IMG/VR virus record: IMGVR_UViG_3300045260_000028
Location: 1-22,769 of that record
Reading direction: 5' to 3' (one strand)
DNA: 22,769 bases
From: a virus
Shown here: piece by piece, positions 8,167 to 15,200 of the stretch
Position numbering within the stretch: the stretch's first letter is position 1
How the letters are laid out: each line of letters starts with the position of its first letter
Made by a program: the position numbers and the translations under genes
The notes under the pieces: generated by a model
Database searches by the model: none
Told to the model about the DNA's origin: nothing
What the model saw: only the letters and a program-made list of their open reading frames with translations

Positions 8167-8405
8167 TCACCCAGCCCCACCGACAGAACTATTTCGCTCT
8201 GGCGGAGAGGCTGGGAATGACCGTACAGGAATTGCTGGTCAGGATGAGCAGCAGGGAAATTACCGAATGGATTGTCTATTTCAATCTGGACAAGTGGAAG
8301 GAGCATTTCGCTAAAAAGGCGAGAGAATCACAAACGCCAGACTCGGCGGTGGTGATGCAGACACTGTTCGGCGGCCGGAGGATCACTGATGGCAAACAGC
8401 AATAA
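7813..8405 (+). CDS. Tail assembly chaperone gpGT-like (-1 frameshift product)
   Basis: Reading zero frame to 8163, slipping back one base on A AAA AAC (8157-8163) and resuming at 8163 gives about 197 residues (117 plus 80). The extension begins LITQPHRQNYFALAERLGM and contains VQELLVRMSSREITEWIVYF, typical of the T part of GT chaperones, which contacts the tube protein while G holds the tape measure. The 8163-8405 frame has no good start of its own; the ATG at 8217 falls inside the conserved part. The end overlaps the tape measure start by 17 bases. Confidence 0.85.
8157..8215 (+). promoter_or_regulatory. Programmed -1 ribosomal frameshift signal
   Basis: The slippery heptamer A AAA AAC is in the correct phase at 8157-8163. 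Six bases later CCCAGCC (8170-8176) is perfectly complementary to GGCTGGG (8209-8215). A short CAGA/TCTG pairing is possible in the loop. Heptamer, spacer and stem are the standard parts of a -1 signal, and both protein parts fit the expected families. Confidence 0.87.
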
Positions 8406-10497
8406 AAAAGTCACTGTCAACGTCGCCGCCGATACCAAGCATTTTCGCGTTGAGATCAACAACGCGACCAAATCACTTGAGCGCTTCCGCCGGCAGACCG
8501 AGCAGGCCCACGGCTCGGGGCGTGTTATCTCGAATGCATTCCGCGGCATGGCTCGAGGCGCCGCAGCGCTCCATGGGCCGCTGGCGGGCATATCAGGTCG
8601 ACTGTCTGCCATGGCTACGCTGCTGTCGAGCACAAGCGCTGCGTGGATTTCGTTTGGCACGGTTGTGTCGGCCGCAGCAGCTTCGGTCATCGATGGCCAG
8701 CGCAATCTCATGAAGCTGGAGCATCAGCTGGCGCGGATGGAAGGCGTGCTGACGGCTACAGGGCATGCCGCTGGGTTTACTGCCGAGCAGATTCACGATT
8801 TCGCGCGCAATCTGGCGCTCGATACGTTAACTGACACAAACTCTGTGTTGGATGCCGCCGCCGCACTCGGCACGTTCTCCACCATCACCGGGGACACGTT
8901 CAAAACCACCCTGAAGTTGGGCCAGGACATGGCCGAGGTGATGGGGACATCACTGCCGTCAGCCTCGATGCAGCTCGCCAAAGCCCTGGACAATCCAGTG
9001 CTCGGGCTTAACAGCCTGCGCCGGGCCGGTGTGTCGTTCAGTGAGCAGCAGAAGGAGATGATCAAAGACCTGGCTGAAACCGGCAGGCTCTTTGAAGCGC
9101 AGGATATGATCCTTGCCGCAGTAGCGGCTCAGCTCGAGGGCGTGGCCGAAGCGGTGGCAGCGAACACATCAGTGGGCGCATGGGATACGTTCACCCAGCG
9201 GGTGGGCGAGTTCAACATGGCTGTGGCCAAGCTGGTCAAGAGCAATGAAATATTCAAAGGCTTTTTCGATACCGTCAATGAAGGGCTGAGGCAGTCGGCG
9301 GAGTTCCTGGACCCGTCGCTAATGGTCGATGAAGACCTTAAAAAGGCGTGGGAAGAAGCCGGCAAAGATCTCCGAAACGCTTTTGCCATCAAAGAGCGGG
9401 ACCAGGACAAATTATTGGCCGGATTCTCGGCGAATAAAAACTATGAAGCCGCTGTACTGCGCTTTGAGCAGTTGACCAAGGAAATCAACGCGCGGCGGAA
9501 AGCCGCTGCCGATGAAGCCGAGGCTGCTCGAAAAGGCGAGCAGATCAAAGAGGAGACTGCCGGCGAGCTTCGGCGCGCCTATCTCGAGAAGCAGGCCCGG
9601 GAAGTTGAAGCGGTGCTGATTAAGCACCAGCAAAAGTTGGCCTCCATCCGGTCTGGCACAGCAGGCTTGCAGGGTGATGAGTCCACCCAGAACGACCTCG
9701 AGCGTGACCGCGGGCTGGCGGCCATCGAGGCGGAACGGGCCCGGCTGGAAGAAAAGCGCTTGCTGGTGGAATCCACCGAGGAGTCACTCGGTGAGATGCG
9801 CACAGCGATCCTGGAGAAGCACACCGCGCGCTATAACGAAATCATCGCCGAGCGTAACCGCGAGGCGGCCGAGGAGATGATGTCGAATTATCAGGCGTTG
9901 CAGCAATGGGAAGACGCATACAACGAGGCGCGAGTCGAGGGTTATACTAACGCAGCCACTGCGATCGGGGATACGTTCAGCAGCCTGGGATCAATCGCCG
10001 AACGCGGCTCGCGCGCAGCGATGACATTCGCCGTGCTGGAAAAAGCCGCGGCTTCAGTACGGATCGGCGCCAATCTGGCAGTAGCGCTGTCAGAGGCGCT
10101 CAAGACGACGTACCCGGCCAGCATCGCCGCCTATGCCCAGGTAGCCGCACTCGGTGCTAGCATATTGGCGCAGTTCGCCAGCATGACCAAGGTCGGCAAG
10201 CGGGCTGCGGGTGGTCCGGTGCTTCCCGGAAATGAATATCTTGTGGGCGAACATGGCCCGGAACTGCTGCGCATGGGCACGCAGTCCGGGACCGTCGTGC
10301 CTAAAGGCGCCACCAACACGTCGCCCAACGTCAACGTGAATATCATCGAAGATGCGTCGCGGGGTGGGCAGGTGGAACAGAACGGCGATAATATCCAGGT
10401 GTTCGTTGCGGCCGCCATGTCGCACCTGAGCGACGAATTCGCTTCAGGGCGCGGGCTGTTTGCTGCGATGGAAAATAAATACGGATTGGCGCGATAA
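8389..10497 (+). CDS. Tail length tape measure protein
   Basis: 702 residues; it spans the tail lumen during assembly and sets tail length. Hydrophobic stretches occur at about 73-100 (LSAMATLLSS...VVSAAAAS) and 550-600 (VRIGANLAVALSEAL...GASILAQFASM). Between them are long helical, charged regions likely to form coiled coils (380-500). The C-terminus shows the usual GGPVLPGNEYLVGEHGPELL at about 607. At 1.5 angstrom per residue, a common rule, the tail would be about 100 nm. CGGAGG eight bases upstream of the ATG supports the start. The stop overlaps the next ATG (TAATG). Confidence 0.92.
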   Translation: MANSNKKVTVNVAADTKHFRVEINNATKSLERFRRQTEQAHGSGRVISNAFRGMARGAAALHGPLAGISGRLSAMATLLSSTSAAWISFGTVVSAAAASVIDGQRNLMKLEHQLARMEGVLTATGHAAGFTAEQIHDFARNLALDTLTDTNSVLDAAAALGTFSTITGDTFKTTLKLGQDMAEVMGTSLPSASMQLAKALDNPVLGLNSLRRAGVSFSEQQKEMIKDLAETGRLFEAQDMILAAVAAQLEGVAEAVAANTSVGAWDTFTQRVGEFNMAVAKLVKSNEIFKGFFDTVNEGLRQSAEFLDPSLMVDEDLKKAWEEAGKDLRNAFAIKERDQDKLLAGFSANKNYEAAVLRFEQLTKEINARRKAAADEAEAARKGEQIKEETAGELRRAYLEKQAREVEAVLIKHQQKLASIRSGTAGLQGDESTQNDLERDRGLAAIEAERARLEEKRLLVESTEESLGEMRTAILEKHTARYNEIIAERNREAAEEMMSNYQALQQWEDAYNEARVEGYTNAATAIGDTFSSLGSIAERGSRAAMTFAVLEKAAASVRIGANLAVALSEALKTTYPASIAAYAQVAALGASILAQFASMTKVGKRAAGGPVLPGNEYLVGEHGPELLRMGTQSGTVVPKGATNTSPNVNVNIIEDASRGGQVEQNGDNIQVFVAAAMSHLSDEFASGRGLFAAMENKYGLAR

Positions 10498-10844
10498 TGG
10501 CGTTAGCAAACCCTACTCAGGACAGCATTGGCCAGCGATGCGTGGTGATGAAACTCGACGGGGACCACACCGCGAGCGATGTCTATTTTGCCATTCGCAC
10601 TACAGGCCCGTATGCCGTCACCGATGGCGACATTATCCGGTCGGGCGCCGGCGCGGTAGCCACCGATTCACAGCCCAACATCAGCCGGGTTTACTCGCTG
10701 GCGGTGGGTCTCGACGCCGATACCACGCATTACTGGGGCGCCGTGAAAGATACGGGGAATGCGGTATTAGGGCAATTCGATACCAAAATAGCGCCGGAAC
10801 CTGAGACGGGCGGCACAATACCCGGTGCGAGGATATTAGCATGA
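10497..10844 (+). CDS. Unknown tail protein with fibronectin-III-like pattern
   Basis: 115 residues, not assigned to a lambda tail gene. The pattern VYFAIRTTGPYAVTDGDIIRSG...SLAVGLDADTTHYWGAVKDTGNAVLGQF resembles bacterial fibronectin-III-like repeats (the usual form being 'gL.a.T.Y.....v.d..GN.s'). That suggests a beta-sandwich at the tail tip or on the tube surface. It lies between the tape measure and a tail-tip gene and overlaps both (TAATG before, ATGA after), so a structural tail role is probable. No catalytic motif or membrane segment is visible. Confidence 0.6.
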   Translation: MALANPTQDSIGQRCVVMKLDGDHTASDVYFAIRTTGPYAVTDGDIIRSGAGAVATDSQPNISRVYSLAVGLDADTTHYWGAVKDTGNAVLGQFDTKIAPEPETGGTIPGARILA

Positions 10845-11203
10845 GTGTCTGGCCTGGAACTCTGCCTCCCCCGCTGCTCAGCAGTTATCACAACAACGAT
10901 CAATTGCCGACGATCCGGACGGATATGGAGTCCGGCCCGCCGCGCAAAGCGCGTTCCACCCGCCACTTCATGACGCGGGGTCAGCTGTCCATGGTGCTAG
11001 ACGCCAGCCAGATGGCCGCGTTCCAGCAAATGATTGTAGACAGCAATTACACTGCAGACTGGATCACAGACTGCCCAATCGATACCGGCGGCGGTTTAAC
11101 GAACCACCGGATTAGAATATCATCCGTACAGCGTAAGGTGTCTGCGCCGCCCGATCGGCTGTGGACGGTTACTGTGTCTTTTGAAACGGATGAACATTTA
11201 TGA
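10841..11203 (+). CDS. Putative minor tail protein (gpM position)
   Basis: 120 residues, beginning VWPGTLPPPLLSSYHNNDQ followed by TIRTDMESGPPRKARSTRHF, a start I associate with small tail-tip proteins of transposable and lambda-like phages. The rest alternates strands (LWTVTVSFETDEHL at the end), consistent with a beta-barrel tail-tip component. By position it matches lambda M, between tape measure and gpL-like. Overlaps of four bases with both neighbours suggest coupled translation. The assignment rests on position and general pattern. Confidence 0.6.
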   Translation: MSVWPGTLPPPLLSSYHNNDQLPTIRTDMESGPPRKARSTRHFMTRGQLSMVLDASQMAAFQQMIVDSNYTADWITDCPIDTGGGLTNHRIRISSVQRKVSAPPDRLWTVTVSFETDEHL

Positions 11204-11451
11204 TGAATGACCCTGAGGTGCCTTTGAGCCCTGAGATTGTGTTGGCGCGGCAATTGTTGAAATCGTTCGGCTTGTCTGGCCGCGCCGTTCGCGAGCTTAC
11301 GTTGGAATTGCGGGTAGGCTGCCTGCCGCGACTGACGATTGTTGAGGCTGTCACACCCGACACATTTAACGGCAGCGAGGCGGAGACCTTCGCGACGACG
11401 TTCAACCTCACAGAAGTGAACAGTGATGAGCAACCTACCTCAAGCGCTTAA
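11200..11451 (+). CDS. Small hypothetical tail-module protein
   Basis: 83 residues, not recognised. It begins with tandem ATG codons (ATGATGAAT) that overlap the previous stop. The first half is helical and rich in Leu/Glu/Arg (LSPEIVLARQLLKSFGLSG), the second more strand-like (ELTLELRVGCLPRLTIVEAV) with an acidic, Ser/Thr-rich end. Its last 26 bases overlap the DUF1833-like gene. Its place among tail-tip genes and the overlapping starts argue that it is real. Confidence 0.6.
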   Translation: MMNDPEVPLSPEIVLARQLLKSFGLSGRAVRELTLELRVGCLPRLTIVEAVTPDTFNGSEAETFATTFNLTEVNSDEQPTSSA

Positions 11452-11920
11452 AGAGGCCTACGCCCGCTCGAAATCATCGACACGGCATTTGCTGGCTATC
11501 GAACTGCAGCACAGCACATTTCCAAGCGGCGTATTACGGTGGGTCAACTACGATACGGATTTGACGGTGGACGGCGATATTTATGTCGGGCACGCTATTG
11601 AAATGCGCGAGCCGGCGGTTGGCGCAGAACCGGATGAAAAAATGAAAGTCGTTATCGACGGCGTCCCCGGGTCAGTGCAATTCTGGATCAACAACGCAAT
11701 CCAGTCATCGACCAATATCTACGCGGACGTTCGACCATTCGCGTTCAACATGGACACAGAGTCAGTCATCGACATTGTTGGCGTCTATTCGTTCGTAGTC
11801 TCAAAAGTCAGTTACGACATGACCCAGGTCCAGCTGACGATGGGCCATTTATCGCCCACCAATATGGCGTTCCCGAACCGAAAATACGACCCGCTCACCT
11901 ATCCGGCGCTATTCCGATGA
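11426..11920 (+). CDS. Minor tail protein, DUF1833-like (gpL position)
   Basis: 164 residues from ATG 11426; a GTG three bases upstream is an alternative. The sequence shows the DUF1833-like run HLLAIELQHSTFPSGVLRWVNYD, then a mid-domain (YVGHAIEMREPAVGAEPDEKMKVVIDG) and an ending of LSPTNMAFPNRKYDPLTYPALF. In lambda-like phages a protein here (gpL) joins the tape measure tip to the hub and gpK follows it; the next gene here is indeed an NlpC/P60-like one. It overlaps the preceding gene by 26 bases and the next by four. Confidence 0.72.
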   Translation: MSNLPQALKEAYARSKSSTRHLLAIELQHSTFPSGVLRWVNYDTDLTVDGDIYVGHAIEMREPAVGAEPDEKMKVVIDGVPGSVQFWINNAIQSSTNIYADVRPFAFNMDTESVIDIVGVYSFVVSKVSYDMTQVQLTMGHLSPTNMAFPNRKYDPLTYPALFR

Positions 11921-12207
11921 CACCTCCGTTTTTAGGGGAGCAATTCGACTCGTGCTGGGATTTCGTTGCCGCGTATCTGCCCGGCGTCGATCCATTGGCC
12001 TATCTGTGTCCAGACAAATTTGTGCAGGTGCGCAGGCCTCGGGACGGCGATTTGGTGATGACTCGACACAGCAATCATTGCGGCATTTACTGGCAGGGCG
12101 GCTTGCTGCATCAACCGGCGCGGGTACACGGGGTGGTCTATGAACCAGGCATTGGCGAAAACAAAAATTTTACCTACTACCGCTCAACCCTGCATTGTTC
12201 AAATTAG
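11917..12207 (+). CDS. Minimal NlpC/P60-like tail peptidase (gpK position)
   Basis: 96 residues. A Cys13 helix (FDSCWDFVAAYLPG), GDLVMTRHSNHCGIYW with His54, and LLHQP with His65 reproduce the Cys-His-His order of NlpC/P60 cysteine peptidases, in which 'HVGIY' carries the first His. Such proteins sit at the tail tip and may cut peptidoglycan cross-links during entry. It is much shorter than lambda gpK (199), lacks the JAB/Mov34-like domain and has only 41 residues between Cys and His, so activity is uncertain. The last 68 bases overlap the tail-tip gene in another frame. Confidence 0.65.
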   Translation: MTPPFLGEQFDSCWDFVAAYLPGVDPLAYLCPDKFVQVRRPRDGDLVMTRHSNHCGIYWQGGLLHQPARVHGVVYEPGIGENKNFTYYRSTLHCSN

Positions 12208-15200
12208 AGACCCGTTCAAGCCGGAAGAACTCGACTATGAATTCGTAGGCCCGGGTACCACCGTAGCCGATCATCTGCAAAACTATGATCTGGTAACCGC
12301 GCCCACACTGGTACTCTACAACCAACAGCCGCTCCTGGAGGCTGACTGGGAGCAGACCACCCTGGACGAGGGTGACGTGCTGATGCTGGTGGTGCAGCCC
12401 GGCGAGCTGTTCACCATCATATTTTTTGTCACTCTGGCTATTACGGCTGTTCTCGCCGCATACAGCCTGTATACCATCCTGACGCTGGATGAACCGGACC
12501 CAGGCTCTAAAAACGATTCGCCGACCTACACGATCAGCTATCGTGGGAACCAGCGCCGGCCGGGGCAGCCGATCCCGGTAGTTTATGGCGAGATGCGCAC
12601 CTACCCTGACGTGACCGGCACGCACACGCGCTACGCGGGCCGCAACGACCAATGGATGTGGCAGATATTCGATCTCACCCTCGGCGAATGCGAAACCATC
12701 ACCGCTGACGACATCCAATATGAAGACACGCCGCTCACCAATTTTGATGAATACGAAATAGAGCACGTACCACCCGGTGGAACTTCCGAGCTATACCCCA
12801 GGAACTACTTCGACTCGAGTGAAGTGTCGAACATCGAGCTGGTTAGCCTGGATCAGCGGACGCTCACGTATGCCGCCAATCCGGTCGGCACTGAAGTCCA
12901 TCAGCTGATTTTCTATATCACGGCACCGAGCGGCATGTACTGGATTCATGATCGCAACGGTGAACACCGGTGGAAAGCGGCTGGCGTGCGGCTGGAGTGG
13001 CGTCTGTTCGGGTCGGCAGACCCGTGGCAGGAGGAGATATTCCAGATACCGTTTTCCGTTGCGCCGCGCAAGTACTCGAAATTTATTCGGGTGGCCCCTG
13101 GGCGTTACGAGGTCCGATGCTCACGCACAAAAACAAAAGGCGACCCGGACGGTTATAAAAACACGTCGACCAATGCGGTCGATGACGTGTTTTGGGAGGC
13201 GTTCAGTGCGGGAGAGGTCGGCAAGGAGCGCACCGAGACCACCCGGTTGGCGATCCGCATCCGCGCCTCGGAGGCTATCGGCAACGGCGCGCTCAGCCGC
13301 ATGAACGTGCGCGTCCGGCGAAAAATATCGATCTGGGACAGCACCAACGGGTGGGGCACGCCAGTACACACCAAATTGGCCGCCTATGCATTCATGGACG
13401 CCTGCAAGAATTTCTATGGCGGCGCTCTGGATGACAAGTATATCGACCTTGCGCACCTGGAATCCCTGACGGGCTATGGCGTGGAATTCAATGGCGTGTT
13501 CGACGGCAAATTGACGCTGTGGAATGCGCTGAACGAAATTGCGCGCCCGATGAATGGCCGCGCCGTCCAGAAAGCCGGCGGAGTTTACTCGATTGCGCTG
13601 GACTTGCCCGACCAACCGCCGGTTGCCATGTTCACCATGCGCAACATCGTGCGAGGCAGTTTCAGCATAGAACATAATCTCCCGGTCGATGACAAAACCA
13701 ATTTCGTTCGCGCCACGTTCAAAAATCGGGAGGAAGGCTACCGGGAGACTATTGTCGATTGTGTGCCTAACGGGATCACGCCAGATAAACCGTATGAGAT
13801 CCGATTGCGCGGCGTAACTGACGGGGATGCAGCCTACGCCATCGGCATTCGGATGGCTAATGAAAGCCGGTGGCGTAAAAAGCAGATCACGTTCGAGACG
13901 GCGCTCGAGGGGTTCATCCCCAATTTTATGCAAACCATCCGGGTCGGGCATTACATGCTCGGCCTCGAGCAGACCGTCGATGCGGTATCGGGTGGCGTCA
14001 AAAGCCATACCGGCAATGTGCTGACGGTCGTAGAAGACCTGTCTCACCTGATCAGCGAAACCGATATTCGTTGTTTCCTGATGGATACGGATGGCTCTCC
14101 ATGGGGTCCGGTATCGTGTACGGTACCCAATGAGAGCACCATAGACCTGGGGGCCAATACGCCGCCCGCCGGCATTTTGGTTTACGGCGACGATCATGAC
14201 GAGCCCAAATATTGCGTGGGGCTTGGCGACGATTTCATGATGACCGCCAAGGTGCTGAGCGTACAGCATTCCGGCGAACATCGCGTCCGCATCACCGCGG
14301 TGGAAGACAACCCGAACGTCTACATCGAGGACGCGCCGCCGACATACAGCCCGATCGATCCACCCGTCGACCTGACGCCCCGGGTGGAGGAGTTGAAGGC
14401 CTCGCTGTATGGCCGCGGTGATAACCTCTACGCGCGGCTGTCATGGATAGGGCATAACTCGGATTACTATCTGGTAGAGATGTCCCTGGACGCGCAGGTG
14501 ACCTGGGAGGAGATCGACCGACCCACCGACTCCGAACTCTCTGTCGCGATCCCGCTGCAGGACGGTATCGTTTTCCGGGTCAGAGGATTCAGCGTATTTC
14601 CAGGACCACCGGCGTTTGTCACCGTAGACGCGATCAATCGCCCGGTCGCCTACCCCATCATCTATGACCTGCGCCCCATGTACCCGTTCAACGGGCGCCG
14701 GATCGGTGTGGCGTGGCAGCAGTTGCAGGAAGGCAAGAATGCCTTCCTGAAATTCATATTCAATGGCGTTGAAGTGGTCAACACGCTGGTCGATCACACG
14801 GTCAGCTTCTTTGAGATTGACCACGATGTCGTGATGCAGGCGCAGAGTCGGGTGGTCCATGGCCAGCAGTTCCCGGCCGCCGGCTGCCGCACCGTCACTG
14901 TCCGGCTCCACGGTGCGCAGGAGGTTGACGGCGTCTGGCTGGAAGATACCAGCTATGAAGAGCTGGTCATGACCAATGACCCAATGGGGCGCATCCTGAA
15001 TCTGGTAGCGACCATAGAAGGGGAGGTATTGAATGTTAAATTCGACTGGCCGGAAAACGACCCGGGCGCGGTCTTTGTATACGCTAGTCCCACGGCTGGC
15101 TTTACTCCAAGTGATGATAACCTTGTTCATCATGGCGACAGCAATTCCTTTGCTATCGTCGGTCAATTCCTACATCCGAGCACTCAGTACGTTCTGATCG

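Noticed and set aside
8217-8405. Separate 62-residue gene
   Set aside because: Its ATG falls within the conserved T-type extension, and the slippery site upstream reads directly into this frame; it is better seen as the frameshift part of the chaperone.
13121-14281. 386-codon open frame on the - strand inside the tail-tip gene
   Set aside because: Antisense to a convincing gpJ-like hub, with no recognisable domain; length is explained by biased codon use on the other strand.
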